A stretch of DNA of 64,000 bases from a virus. Below the pieces are notes generated by a model. The model had not been told where the DNA came from. It ran no database searches and was given only the letters and a program-made list of their open reading frames with translations. This document shows, in pieces, positions 33,295-42,692 of this stretch. The stretch spans positions 1 through 64,000 of IMG/VR virus record IMGVR_UViG_3300049460_000123; one strand, given 5' to 3'. Made by a program: the position numbers and the translations under genes. Every line of letters starts with the position of its first letter. Within the stretch, counting starts at the first letter, position 1.

Positions 33295-34451
33295 ACGTTC
33301 ACCGTCATGCCGTCATTGGCCGCCTTGACCATCGCCGCGAGCTGAGCGGGCGTGTATGGCGCAAGCACAGGATCCATATGCGCCAGTGCCGACAGGGACA
33401 CCTGCGCGCCCGCCGTCAGCGCGACCGGACCCGGCGCCGCTGCGCTCATCGGTGCGATCGACTCGAATGCATTCTTGTTCGCGAAGGCAGAGATCGGCGA
33501 ACCGCCCGCCGTGCTCGAGCAATTTGAGGAGCCGAACAGCGGCGTATAGTCCTGATACGTGTTCTGTCCAGTCAGCGCGTTTTTCAGCAGACAGCCGATG
33601 TTCGTGAATGCGCTCGCGATCCCCATGATCTGACCCATGAGTTGGCCCGGCAGGTTCATCACCGCCGCGATCGTCTGGAAGACCTTCGTCGCGCACTGGA
33701 CGAGCGTCGTCGCCACACTCATGAGCGCCTTGCCGATGCCAAGCACCGAATTCACCGCGCCCATGACCGCGTTACAGACCTTCGTCACAGCGCCGACGAA
33801 CGCCTTTACCGGCGCGAGAATGTTAGACGTGATCCACGACGAGATGCCGTTCATGAACGTCGTGATCGAGGTGATCGAGTCGATCAGCGATGTCAGGCCG
33901 AGCGCGCCGAGCACTTCGGATGCGATCGACGACGCCGGCGTGCTGTAGGCTCCGAGCTGGTCACTAATGACCGTCATCGGGATTTGATACTGAGCGAGCA
34001 GCGGCCGCGAGCGCGAGCGCCGCAGCACGAATTGCCCCGGAATAACCTGGCTCGTAAACTGGTCGAGCGCGTCGACGTACATGAGCTGGACGAAATCCGG
34101 ATTGCCGCCGCTCTGATAGGCCGCCAGGCGCCGCGCGTGCCACTGGTCGAACACCGTCGACTTGAGATCGATAAGGCGCTGGATACCGTCCTTGGCCGAC
34201 GAGTCGGACCGCCATCCGGTATTGCCCGAGATGTTGATCGTCGCTATGCCCGCCCCGAACTCATCGCCCCAGGCGCCCCCGAGTGTTTGCTGAACCGTCG
34301 TGCGCGATGGATCCGTGCGCGTCATCTCCTCCGGACGCACATACAGCTTCACCTCTGTCGGCGCATCGCTGGCGTTCAGATCGAACAAAAGGAAACTGAT
34401 CGGCGTGTCGCCGGCCTTCTGGGACGAGGGAGGAGTAGCGGATAAGCTCAT
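33291..34451 (-). CDS. baseplate/tail protein, probable hub or wedge component
   Basis: A 386-residue protein whose start LYVRPEEMTRTDPSRTTVQQ and NISGNTGWRSD (res ~36-85) resemble tail proteins encoded before gp25-like genes in contractile phages. The middle (~res 175-300) is hydrophobic and Ala/Gly-rich. There is no Shine-Dalgarno in front of ATG 34451; instead GTCGTGAC lies 14 nt upstream. Confidence 0.65.
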   Translation of the reverse strand: MSLSATPPSSQKAGDTPISFLLFDLNASDAPTEVKLYVRPEEMTRTDPSRTTVQQTLGGAWGDEFGAGIATINISGNTGWRSDSSAKDGIQRLIDLKSTVFDQWHARRLAAYQSGGNPDFVQLMYVDALDQFTSQVIPGQFVLRRSRSRPLLAQYQIPMTVISDQLGAYSTPASSIASEVLGALGLTSLIDSITSITTFMNGISSWITSNILAPVKAFVGAVTKVCNAVMGAVNSVLGIGKALMSVATTLVQCATKVFQTIAAVMNLPGQLMGQIMGIASAFTNIGCLLKNALTGQNTYQDYTPLFGSSNCSSTAGGSPISAFANKNAFESIAPMSAAAPGPVALTAGAQVSLSALAHMDPVLAPYTPAQLAAMVKAANDGMTVNV

Positions 34452-34465
34452 TACACCATCGTAGT

Positions 34466-34473
34466 GTCACGAC
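34466..34473 (-). promoter_or_regulatory. GTCGTGAC promoter motif 14 nt before a start codon
   Basis: Octamer, AC, TACGAT box, 6 nt, ATG 34451. A start of transcription 7 nt after the box would coincide with the A of the ATG. Confidence 0.65.
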
Positions 34474-34496
34474 GCTGAGCCTATTCGCTCTCCTTA

Positions 34497-35372
34497 TTAC
34501 GCCTGCGCGTCCGTTGTCGGAGCGTTGGCACCCTGCGCGGTATGGTGATGCGACTTGACGCCAATGCCGTCGACCGTGACATCGCCGCCGAGCACGTTCA
34601 CGCTACCCGTGAGCTGCATCGTCGCGCCGGATCCGCCCGAGCCATTCATACCGCCCTTGAACGTCAGCGCACCGTCGACCGTCATCGCGCCCGTGACGTG
34701 CGTCATCGGCGAATCGATCGTCACGCTAGGCGATTTGATCGTCGCCGCGCCCGTGACCGTCACGTTCGCCGCGCCCGTCGTGTTGACCGAGAGATTGCCG
34801 TTATGCGTGAGCGTCACATTGCCGGACGGATCGATATCGAACGTCGCCACCACCGCGCCGGCGTTCGCAACCTGCAGGTGAGCGTGCACGGCCGCGCCCG
34901 TGTTTTTCTTGATCGCCCACTGCTTATCGAAGTCGCGCCCCGTCAGATCCTCGTGTGCCGGCGAGGTGCCGACGCGGAAATACGTGCCACTCGGATGCGC
35001 GAACTCGAAATTCCCGGCGCCGTCCGTCGTCGTGTAGACATCGCTCGGAGTGCGGTTCACGACGCGATCGAGATCCGCGAAAAGCATCTGGCAGATCTGC
35101 GGAAAACGGAAGCCGATCACGACGCTCGAATTGCCGAACGTGAGCACGGCCGCCGTCACGTCACGGTCCGTTTGCTGCGTCAGATCCCACTTGTTTCCGC
35201 TCGCCGGCAGAGCCGGATTCGGCAATTGCGCCGACCCGGTATTCGTGCTCGCGTGCGGCGTAAGCACCTGCACACCGACCATCTGCTCACCGTTGTCGAC
35301 CATTACGAGATCGACGCTATAGTCTTCCGGATGGACTGCCGCCACCCGCCCCCAACGGATGCTGTTACCCAT
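34497..35372 (-). CDS. baseplate spike protein (gpV-like)
   Basis: A 291-residue protein from ATG 35372, overlapping the hub gene by 8 bp. After an OB-like N-terminus (RWGRVAAVHPEDYSVDL) come many short beta repeats rich in Val/Thr/Gly (~res 180-260), the triple beta-helix of a membrane-piercing spike. The C-terminal GVKSHHHTAQG carries the HxH motif that binds iron at the spike tip in P2 gpV-type proteins. Confidence 0.82.
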   Translation of the reverse strand: MGNSIRWGRVAAVHPEDYSVDLVMVDNGEQMVGVQVLTPHASTNTGSAQLPNPALPASGNKWDLTQQTDRDVTAAVLTFGNSSVVIGFRFPQICQMLFADLDRVVNRTPSDVYTTTDGAGNFEFAHPSGTYFRVGTSPAHEDLTGRDFDKQWAIKKNTGAAVHAHLQVANAGAVVATFDIDPSGNVTLTHNGNLSVNTTGAANVTVTGAATIKSPSVTIDSPMTHVTGAMTVDGALTFKGGMNGSGGSGATMQLTGSVNVLGGDVTVDGIGVKSHHHTAQGANAPTTDAQA

Positions 35373-36843
35373 TCGCAAGCCCCGACAATTCAGCGTTATA
35401 GGGACTCTGCACGCCGGCGCCCGCCGTGACACGCTTCACAAAGCCGTTTCCGCGCTCGAGCTTAAGCGTCTGGAAAAGACCTTGATACGGTACATAGTCA
35501 GTATCGACACTCACAACATAGAACGTCGACTCGAACGAACCGCGCACAATGCGCACGTACTTGCCGGGCCGAATCAGTTCGTTCGCGCGAATCCGCGCCA
35601 TGCCGCTTTCGAACAGGACATTGTCCTTGTTCTGCGCGACCAGGATCGCACGCCGATCGTTGATCCAATTCGCCATGCTGGTGTCGCGCGTCCCCTGTTG
35701 ATCCGCCGGCAAGCCGCTATTCATCGTTGTGACGTCGTCGCCGCCCATCTGCGTTTCGGACTCCATCATCCGCAGACCGTAGAACTGTTCGGCGGAATTG
35801 ACGTAGTTGCCGAGATCGACCGTTTGCGCCGTCGCGCCCTGGATCGCGTACTGCTGGCGATAGATATCGCTCACGAGCTCGAATCGCGGCGCGCGCACCC
35901 AGTAATAGTTCGAAACGCCCGCGTCACTGCGCGAAACGCTCAGACTGATCACATCCTTGTCGAGCACATCGATCGTTTCGACGTCCGGCGCGTCTTCCTG
36001 AATCAGGCCGCCATTGATGTCCTTGAACGGCGTAGGCCGGTAGACGACATACTCGCCGTCCTCGCGCGACTCCGTATAGAGCTCGTTGAACGCGCCCACG
36101 TCACCAAAGTACGAGAGTAGGTAATAAATAGTGCCCTGCTGGTTTTGCGCACCGCCCACGTCCACGACGCCATGCACGACCGTGTTATCGATCTTGAACG
36201 CCGTCGGGTTCGATGTGTTCGCCGGCATCAGCGACGTCAGGAACGGATTGACGATTTTGTTCACCACTTCCGACAGGAACGTCGGAGCCGTCATCGACGT
36301 ATCAAAGCCAACGCCGAAGCGCTCGAACAGCTTGAAACTCGAGAGGTAGTTTTCGCCGATCACGTAGCCTGGCAGATACTTGATCTGCATCATTTGCCAG
36401 ATCTTGCCGAAGTCCTGCCCGGCGACCGTGATCGTGCGCTGCGGCTTGCCGTCTGGACTCATCGACTCCGTGCGCGAGATCTCCGACACGAACCCGCGCA
36501 TCAGGATAGGAGGCTTCGGCAGCAGATCCGTCGCGCTGCGCTGATTGTGGCGCATACGGATCTCGATCATATCCATCGGCTCGATCAGTCCGTAAAGCGA
36601 TTCGCGAGAGCCCTTTACAACGTATGGCTTGTCCGGCAGCGTGAGAGAAAATCCGCCGGCCGCCGACCGAACCGACTTCGTCACGCGCAGACTGCCCGAC
36701 TCGCCGATGAACGGCGTCAGGTCGATCGTCTGGTTCGTGTCGAGCACGCGCTGCGATACAGGCGTCTTACCATCGACCGTTTGCCGGCCGATGGTTTTGT
36801 ATAGCGTCAGAGTGAGCGCCGGCGTGTAGATGGAGATGTTCAT
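35365..36843 (-). CDS. baseplate hub protein (gpD-like)
   Basis: A 492-residue protein at the position of the hub, between tape measure and spike. Recognisable features are a beta-rich N-terminus (SGSLRVTKSVRSAAGGFSLTLPD), RTITVAGQDFGKIW (~res 132-145) and a C-terminal domain with IRPGKYVRIVRGSFESTFYVVSV, as in late-control-D-like hubs. It has no Shine-Dalgarno; GTCGTGAC lies 14 nt upstream. Confidence 0.75.
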   Translation of the reverse strand: MNISIYTPALTLTLYKTIGRQTVDGKTPVSQRVLDTNQTIDLTPFIGESGSLRVTKSVRSAAGGFSLTLPDKPYVVKGSRESLYGLIEPMDMIEIRMRHNQRSATDLLPKPPILMRGFVSEISRTESMSPDGKPQRTITVAGQDFGKIWQMMQIKYLPGYVIGENYLSSFKLFERFGVGFDTSMTAPTFLSEVVNKIVNPFLTSLMPANTSNPTAFKIDNTVVHGVVDVGGAQNQQGTIYYLLSYFGDVGAFNELYTESREDGEYVVYRPTPFKDINGGLIQEDAPDVETIDVLDKDVISLSVSRSDAGVSNYYWVRAPRFELVSDIYRQQYAIQGATAQTVDLGNYVNSAEQFYGLRMMESETQMGGDDVTTMNSGLPADQQGTRDTSMANWINDRRAILVAQNKDNVLFESGMARIRANELIRPGKYVRIVRGSFESTFYVVSVDTDYVPYQGLFQTLKLERGNGFVKRVTAGAGVQSPYNAELSGLANG

Positions 36844-36857
36844 GACGACAGAATGCC

Positions 36858-36865
36858 GTCACGAC
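36858..36865 (-). promoter_or_regulatory. GTCGTGAC promoter motif 14 nt before the hub start codon
   Basis: Octamer, GG, CATTCT box, 6 nt, ATG 36843. Confidence 0.65.
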
Positions 36866-36869
36866 ATAC

Positions 36870-39653
36870 TCACCCGCGCGCGCCCGCCGGCTTAGGTGCG
36901 CTGTACGTCGTCGACACCGTGTTAACATTCGGCGCGGCGCCGCCCGGCATGCTGAACGTGTGATGGTTGTCGACCGCCACATGCACCTGCACCGGATTGC
37001 CGCCGCCACTGGCCGCCTCCGCAGCGGCCGCTTTTGTGTCTGCATCGCTCGGCACCGGGTTGCCCGCGAACTCACTCGCACGCCCCATGATCGCCGGCGC
37101 GTAGGCGCGCGTCTCCGAGTTGTTCCACTTACTCTTATCCCACCCCTTGTTATAGCCGCTCAGCGAATCCGCGATGTTCCCGAAATGCCCCTTGTTCTCG
37201 CGCATCACCTCGCGCTGCATAAGAACAGCGTCGTGCGGATCATACGGATTCAGCTTCCGACCAAGCCGCTTCTCGAGCGACTTGAGCGTGTCCGGCATGA
37301 TCTGAGCAAGTCCCATCGCACCCGCATCGCTGGTGGCTGCAGGATCAAACTTACTCTCCTGATAGAGCTGAGACATCGACGTGCCGGGATCGGCGCCGAT
37401 CATCTTGTCCGTCTGTGCCTCGTAGTCCTTCAGCCATTGCTGATCCCTAAGACTCTGCGTGCCCGGCGAACCGTACTTGTTTTTCGCAGCGAGGCGCTCG
37501 TCCTGATACTCCGTCGCGGCCTTCTGATCCGCGTCGACGCCCGACGTGTCCGCCGCCGCTTTCAGCCGGTCGTATTCCTTCTGTGCGGCCGCACGCTCCG
37601 CCGGCGACAGGCGCATGTCGGTCGTCTTGTTGTAGAGCTCCGCGCCCTTGGCGTTGAATTCCTGCTTAGCCTGGCGGGCCGCTTTGCGCTTCTCGTCGGC
37701 CGCCGCGTTGATCTGATCGACGGCGTCGTTCCGCTCCGCCTTGTTGTTCGCGTCCGCAATCTGGCGTTGCGACTTCGTGCCGCCGCCGGCCATATACACC
37801 ACGGAATTCATGATCGTCGTCGTCAGCGGGACCATCTTGTCCGCCATGTCCGTGATCACCTTCTGCACGCCCGACAGTCCGTCCCGAACTTCAGTCCCCT
37901 CCGTCTTCTCCTGATTCTTCTGATAGGCGTCCCTGAACTGGCGATCCTTCTCCTCACTGCTCAGCGACTTGTCGGCCTCGATGCTGGTCAGCCGTTGGAT
38001 CCCGGTCGCATTCACCTTCGACATATCGAGACCGAGGCGCGAGAGGCGCGACACGGATCCGCCGATGCTGGCCGGGTTGTCTTTCTGTGCAGCCGCAAGC
38101 GCAGCCGACTGATTGATGCTGGTCCCGAACAGGTTCGACATCGCCGAGAGCATGAGCTCCGGATTGTTCCGGTACTGACGCTGAAGGCTGTCCATGAGAG
38201 ACGCGAAATTGGTCTGCCCGGATCCAGCTCCCATCGTCGGCATGCGCACGCCATACGCACGGCCAAAGCGCGCCATAGCGGACTTTTCGCCGAATGCCCC
38301 CTCCGCCGTGCCGAACATGCCCTGCTCCTGCAGAGCAGTCGTCATGATCGGGTCCAGTCCGTTGCGCCGGCCCAGCGCCGCGAACATGAAATTCTTTCCT
38401 GCCTCGCCCGCGTTGCCGCCGCGCTGGATCGAGCCGCTCACAGTGCCGAGCAGGTTTGCGATCGACTGCGCGTCAGTGCCGGGCGTGCCCGTGTTGGCAA
38501 GCGTCGCAAACTCACTGAGGTAGCCGCCGACATTGGCAGTCGCCATGCCCATGCGCGACTGTTGCTGCGTGAAGCCCGCTATCGCCGCGAGCACTTCATC
38601 CATCTTTGCGGATGCGCCCGACTTTGTAACCGTCTCGCCGATCAACAGCGCGAGCCGCTTGGATCCGTTTTCATCGGTCGTCACGCCGGTTTGACGCATC
38701 TGGCCGAAGAACGCACCGGCGCGCGATGGATCGATGCCGTAAGAGCGGGCAAAGCCGCCAGCGATCGCTACCTCGTTCGCGAGCGTCTTCGCATCCTTGC
38801 CGAACGTGCCGGCGGCCTGCGAGAAAGCGGACGCTACTTTTTGCGTCTCCTCATAGGTCGCACCGAAACTCCACGACGCGTTTTCGAGGGACGTCTTGAG
38901 CTCGCGGAAACCCACGCCGACGTCGCCGAGCTGGCGCTTGAGCGTGTCGTAGCCGACGTCGAGCTGCTGCGCGGCGCCGATCTTTGCTTTCACAGCGCCC
39001 ACGACTGCACTCACCCCTTGCGCGACGAGGTTCGCCAGGATCATCGGGCCACCGATCCCAGCCATGCCACCCTCGAGCGCACCCGCCGCAGCGCCGCCGG
39101 CGCCGCCAGTCGCACGGAGACCCGAGCTAAGGATCCGGCGCCCAGCGCTACCCCACGACGAAGCCGGCGTTCCATTGCCCCCATCGCCGTTACCGCCACC
39201 GCCCGCCCCGGCACGCTGGCGCCGCTCCCACTCGCGTTTGCCAGCAATGTCGTCCCAGCCGATACGCTCGTCGAAGCCCGGCGCCGGATGCGCCGTGAAC
39301 CCGGCGCCCGTGCCGGCCGTCACGTAGTCGTACGCCTTTCGCATCTGACGCGAACGACTATTCTGGTCCGGATACATCTTGGCCCAGTCGATATTGAAGA
39401 AGTCCGTCCCGTTTTGGCCGGTATCCTTCATCCGCTTCCGGAAGTCGCCCGAGATTTTGAGGAGGCTGTCGAATTGCGCCTGCACGCGCTGCAGGTCCGC
39501 CATCGTCGACTTGTCGACCGGGTTGAATTTGACCTTATTCGCGCCCGCGACAGTGTTGCCGAGCCGGTTGATCTCCTGCGTCAACTGGCTCAGAACCTTG
39601 TCGATGTCGCCGGTATTAAAGTCGGCACTGATCGGAATCGTTACGCCTGCCAT
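36870..39653 (-). CDS. tape measure protein with C-terminal lytic transglycosylase domain
   Basis: A 927-residue protein from ATG 39653, with GGGAAGAA upstream; its ATG overlaps the TGA of the frameshifted chaperone. The N-terminal half is helical. A Gly/Ala hydrophobic segment (~res 180-240) is typical of tape measures. Residues ~760-865 (LYQESKFDPAATSDAGAMGLAQIMPDT) match the SLT-type lytic transglycosylase, with the catalytic Glu in QES. The protein sets tail length and helps open peptidoglycan during injection. Confidence 0.92.
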   Translation of the reverse strand: MAGVTIPISADFNTGDIDKVLSQLTQEINRLGNTVAGANKVKFNPVDKSTMADLQRVQAQFDSLLKISGDFRKRMKDTGQNGTDFFNIDWAKMYPDQNSRSRQMRKAYDYVTAGTGAGFTAHPAPGFDERIGWDDIAGKREWERRQRAGAGGGGNGDGGNGTPASSWGSAGRRILSSGLRATGGAGGAAAGALEGGMAGIGGPMILANLVAQGVSAVVGAVKAKIGAAQQLDVGYDTLKRQLGDVGVGFRELKTSLENASWSFGATYEETQKVASAFSQAAGTFGKDAKTLANEVAIAGGFARSYGIDPSRAGAFFGQMRQTGVTTDENGSKRLALLIGETVTKSGASAKMDEVLAAIAGFTQQQSRMGMATANVGGYLSEFATLANTGTPGTDAQSIANLLGTVSGSIQRGGNAGEAGKNFMFAALGRRNGLDPIMTTALQEQGMFGTAEGAFGEKSAMARFGRAYGVRMPTMGAGSGQTNFASLMDSLQRQYRNNPELMLSAMSNLFGTSINQSAALAAAQKDNPASIGGSVSRLSRLGLDMSKVNATGIQRLTSIEADKSLSSEEKDRQFRDAYQKNQEKTEGTEVRDGLSGVQKVITDMADKMVPLTTTIMNSVVYMAGGGTKSQRQIADANNKAERNDAVDQINAAADEKRKAARQAKQEFNAKGAELYNKTTDMRLSPAERAAAQKEYDRLKAAADTSGVDADQKAATEYQDERLAAKNKYGSPGTQSLRDQQWLKDYEAQTDKMIGADPGTSMSQLYQESKFDPAATSDAGAMGLAQIMPDTLKSLEKRLGRKLNPYDPHDAVLMQREVMRENKGHFGNIADSLSGYNKGWDKSKWNNSETRAYAPAIMGRASEFAGNPVPSDADTKAAAAEAASGGGNPVQVHVAVDNHHTFSMPGGAAPNVNTVSTTYSAPKPAGARG

Positions 39654-40235
39654 CAAATTTCTTCCCAATCGTTAGGGTCAGGACGCGCGACTATCGCGTT
39701 AGCGTCTCTCAATTCAGCTTCCAGATCGAAATCGTCGTCTTCAGCTTCTTCCTTCGCCGGGTTTTCATAATAGAAGTGCGCCCAGTAGTCAGCACTCATA
39801 TCCTCGATCGTCGCCTCGAGGTAGCGCGGATCAGTCGGCGGAAGGTTGTATTTCCGGCGAAACCAGAACTCGATCGTTTTCGCCGCTTCGCGCCCGTTTA
39901 TCTTCGAGTCCCGTTCCAGGTACTCGACGAAAAGAGTCCTCCTTAGCGCGGAGCGCAGCGTGCACGTTCATCAGGTGCGCGTAACTCGCGTCGTCCAGCG
40001 GATCGAGCTCGTCGAGATCCCATCCGTCCGGCGCTTTCAGCGTCAGCACCTTCAGCGTCGCGATCCAGCCGCCGACCGTCTCGAGGAATGCAGTCGGCGA
40101 TGCGATACCCTCGCTCAGCCGCGAGAACTCAGCGGCGATCGCCAGCTCAGTGCGCATGTTGCGACGCGCGAACGTGAAGACTCCGACGCCATCGACGTCG
40201 ACCACAAATTGTTTCGAACCAGGTGCGTTTGACAT
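39653..40235 (-). CDS. tape-measure chaperone with programmed frameshift extension
   Basis: The zero-frame product is 134 residues (39831-40235) starting MSNAPGSKQFVVDVDG. A second frame without its own start begins upstream of the TCTTTTC at 39935-39929 and ends at TGA 39655-39653, encoding LFVEYLERDSKINGRE ... ARPDPNDWEEI. A +1 or -2 shift near 39930 would give a ~193-residue fusion. This is the conserved layout of tail-assembly chaperones (G/GT), in which a minority of ribosomes shift. The fusion stop overlaps the tape-measure ATG. The zero-frame tail after the shift site is low-complexity, supporting the extension as the conserved part. Confidence 0.75.
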
Positions 40236-40255
40236 GCTCTCTCCGGATTTTAAAA

Positions 40256-40280
40256 AAGGCCGCCGGTTTAGGGCGGCCTT
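40256..40280 (-). terminator. terminator between tail tube and chaperone genes
   Basis: AAGGCCGCC (40256-40264), 7-nt loop, GGCGGCCTT (40272-40280). Read leftward it is followed by a T-run. It would lower expression of chaperone and tape measure relative to sheath and tube. Confidence 0.8.
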
Positions 40281-40298
40281 TTACTTACTGCGCGGCTC

Positions 40299-40724
40299 TT
40301 AGATCTGCGTGCCCGAGGTGTCGAGTGCATTGAACTGGCCGCTCGATACCACGACCGCATTCGCGCTCACTTCAACGTCGCCGGACGCATACGACACGCC
40401 CATGTACTTCTTCAGCAGCGTGCCGTCGTCCTTGTCGAACACTTCGACGTCGAACACCAGGCCCTGCAGGACGGCGTCGCCGTTCTCCGCAGTGATGCCG
40501 GCCGAGCGCATCGATCCGCTTTTCAGCACGACTTGCTGGCACGTGAGCGTGTGACGCGCGACTGTCGGCACGTACTCGATCACGTGAATGTCGCCGATAC
40601 CGCTCACCGGCTCCGGCGCATAATCGTCGTTCATGCGAACGCTGCGCATTGCGCCGATCACGTTGCCGTCGTACGTGATCACGATCCGGTTACCACTCCG
40701 GGCTTTGACGTTTTTGGTTGCCAT
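40299..40724 (-). CDS. tail tube protein
   Basis: A 141-residue protein directly after the sheath gene: RIVITYDGNVIGAMRSVRMNDD at the start and a beta-rich body. Size, position and predicted beta-barrel fit the major tube protein through which DNA passes. ATG 40724 has a GGAGGCC Shine-Dalgarno. Confidence 0.85.
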   Translation of the reverse strand: MATKNVKARSGNRIVITYDGNVIGAMRSVRMNDDYAPEPVSGIGDIHVIEYVPTVARHTLTCQQVVLKSGSMRSAGITAENGDAVLQGLVFDVEVFDKDDGTLLKKYMGVSYASGDVEVSANAVVVSSGQFNALDTSGTQI

Positions 40725-40737
40725 TTATCGGGCCTCC

Positions 40738-42450
40738 TTATGCCGACGCCGAGCCGCTGAACGGCACAGCGAACACGGACACGGGGATGTAGTTGATCGG
40801 CAGAACCGGCGAGCACTGGAACTGGACGCCAATCACGTCACCCTCCAGGGTTGCCTGAATGTTCTTGAACGCCGGGTTTTTTGCATCGCCCACGAGCACG
40901 CCAGGGCCGACCGGTTCAGCAACCGCCAGTGCGCGCAAAGCCGTATCCGCGATCGACACAGCGCGAGCCATGTTTTGCGGCGTTGCCTTTGCACCGCGCA
41001 GCACGTCGAGCGCATTGCGGACGTTGCGCACCGTGAAGTCGAGCGCCACGCCGACCGACTGCTCGACGCGGTTGTAGTTCGCATTCACGAGCCACGTGCT
41101 GATCGACTTGACGATCATGAAGCCCGTCGATTCGTTGTCCACGCACAGCACACCGCCCTTGATCAGCGCATCCGTATCGGTCGGGTTGATCAGGTTCCGC
41201 TCGAGCCCCTGCACCGAAACGCTCTTGTTCGTCAGCGGAGTGCCCGGGTTCACACCCGAGAACGCGCCGGCGATCATTGCCGCCATCAGGTACGGAGGGA
41301 ACAGTACGAGCGCGCCGGTCGCGTCGAAGTCGTAATACCCGAGGTGCGTCAGCGAGGTGCGATCGCTATTGATCGACTTCGCGGCCGCGATCGCCTGGAT
41401 ATCGGTCGTGCCGAGCGCGGTACCGCAGATTGCGCGGCGCTCCTTGCGGCCGGTCGTGCTCATGAACTGCACGTGCGCGTCGGTCATCGCGTGAATCGAC
41501 GGATCCGAGGTGATCGGCGTGATCCACTGCACGTCAGCCGATTGCAGCGCCGTGAACGCGGCCGACCATTGCGCATTGGTCGTCACGCCATCCGAGCCAC
41601 CCGTCAGGAACGTGAACGGGATCGCAGCCGGAATTGCGCCGGCGTTCGTCGCGCGCGTCGCCACGACATAGCCTTGTGCCGTGCTGTTGAACCAGTCGAC
41701 CAGCGCTTGCAGGTTTGCCGCCGCCGTGACTACCGCAGTCTTGACGTCGACGCTCGTCACGTAGTCCAGACCATTCAACGCCGCCTGCTGGCCGTTGCCG
41801 TCGAGCACAGTCGCGAGGAAGCCCGGCACCACGTCGATTGCGTCGACGAGTTGCTGGATCGTCTTCATCTGCGTCAGATCGATCGTTGCCACCGGCGAGC
41901 CGCCAGCTTGCAGAACGACGGTCGTGCCCGTGATGGACATCGTTGCGCTTGCGGCCGCGCCCGTGTACTGGATCGAGAACGCATTGCGCGCGATGTTGTC
42001 CTGGGTGTAAAAGCTCGTGCCGAACTGCGTAGTTGCCTGCAGGCCCGTCACGCTACCCGGCTGAACCTTGACCTTGATCTGGTTCGTCCATGCGCCCCAG
42101 TCTGCGGACAGCAGATTGATCGCCGGCGCGCTGGCAGCGTCGAGCAGCGTCAATGCCGACTGAAGTGCCGGGTTCACGCGGATCACGACCACCGACGCGG
42201 CGCCGCCAACTTCGGTCGACGGAGCGAACGCGTTTTGAACTGCCGTCAGCAGCTCGCCACTTTGCAGCACAGCCGCAGCCGTCGACGGATCGCCGAACGT
42301 CAGGGGCACATTCGGTTGACCACCAACCGATTGACCAATCAGCGCAACGACGTTGCCAACCGACAGGTTTTGATTCGCCATCGCGGAATCGTCGACCGCC
42401 GACATGGTCGCGGGCGAAATCCAAAGGCGGCCGTTGAAAAATACGGGCAT
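40738..42450 (-). CDS. contractile tail sheath protein
   Basis: A 570-residue protein. The C-terminal domain, with DLGYYDFDATGALVLFPPYLMAAMIAG-type strands (~res 365-395) and ERNLINPTDTDALIKGG, is the conserved sheath core; the middle ~150 residues form variable surface domains. The sheath shortens to drive the tube through the envelope, which makes this phage a myovirus. AAGGA precedes ATG 42450. Confidence 0.92.
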   Translation of the reverse strand: MPVFFNGRLWISPATMSAVDDSAMANQNLSVGNVVALIGQSVGGQPNVPLTFGDPSTAAAVLQSGELLTAVQNAFAPSTEVGGAASVVVIRVNPALQSALTLLDAASAPAINLLSADWGAWTNQIKVKVQPGSVTGLQATTQFGTSFYTQDNIARNAFSIQYTGAAASATMSITGTTVVLQAGGSPVATIDLTQMKTIQQLVDAIDVVPGFLATVLDGNGQQAALNGLDYVTSVDVKTAVVTAAANLQALVDWFNSTAQGYVVATRATNAGAIPAAIPFTFLTGGSDGVTTNAQWSAAFTALQSADVQWITPITSDPSIHAMTDAHVQFMSTTGRKERRAICGTALGTTDIQAIAAAKSINSDRTSLTHLGYYDFDATGALVLFPPYLMAAMIAGAFSGVNPGTPLTNKSVSVQGLERNLINPTDTDALIKGGVLCVDNESTGFMIVKSISTWLVNANYNRVEQSVGVALDFTVRNVRNALDVLRGAKATPQNMARAVSIADTALRALAVAEPVGPGVLVGDAKNPAFKNIQATLEGDVIGVQFQCSPVLPINYIPVSVFAVPFSGSASA

Positions 42451-42459
42451 GTTTTTTCC

Positions 42460-42687
42460 TTAAACGACAGGCTTGTTGAGGAAAGCCGTGTATCGAGCCT
42501 GATAGTTCGATTCGGCATCTTTCTGGCGCCCGGCCTGGCTTTCCGTGAAGTGGAAAGCGCTAATGAGCTCGACGCGGCGATCGGTCATCGACAGCCGCGT
42601 GCAAAACTCGTTAAGCGCTACCAGCGGCACCGCCGTGACAGCGGGAGCCCCGCCACCGACGATCGCTACGTCTTGATCCATACTCAT
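42460..42687 (-). CDS. small tail structural protein
   Basis: A 75-residue protein between the tail-completion gene and the sheath. The N-terminal 28 residues are hydrophobic (VAIVGGGAPAVTAVPLVAL); the rest is helical. Its function is unknown, though the place is conserved for small tail proteins. Confidence 0.6.
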   Translation of the reverse strand: MSMDQDVAIVGGGAPAVTAVPLVALNEFCTRLSMTDRRVELISAFHFTESQAGRQKDAESNYQARYTAFLNKPVV

Positions 42688-42692
42688 TTCCT

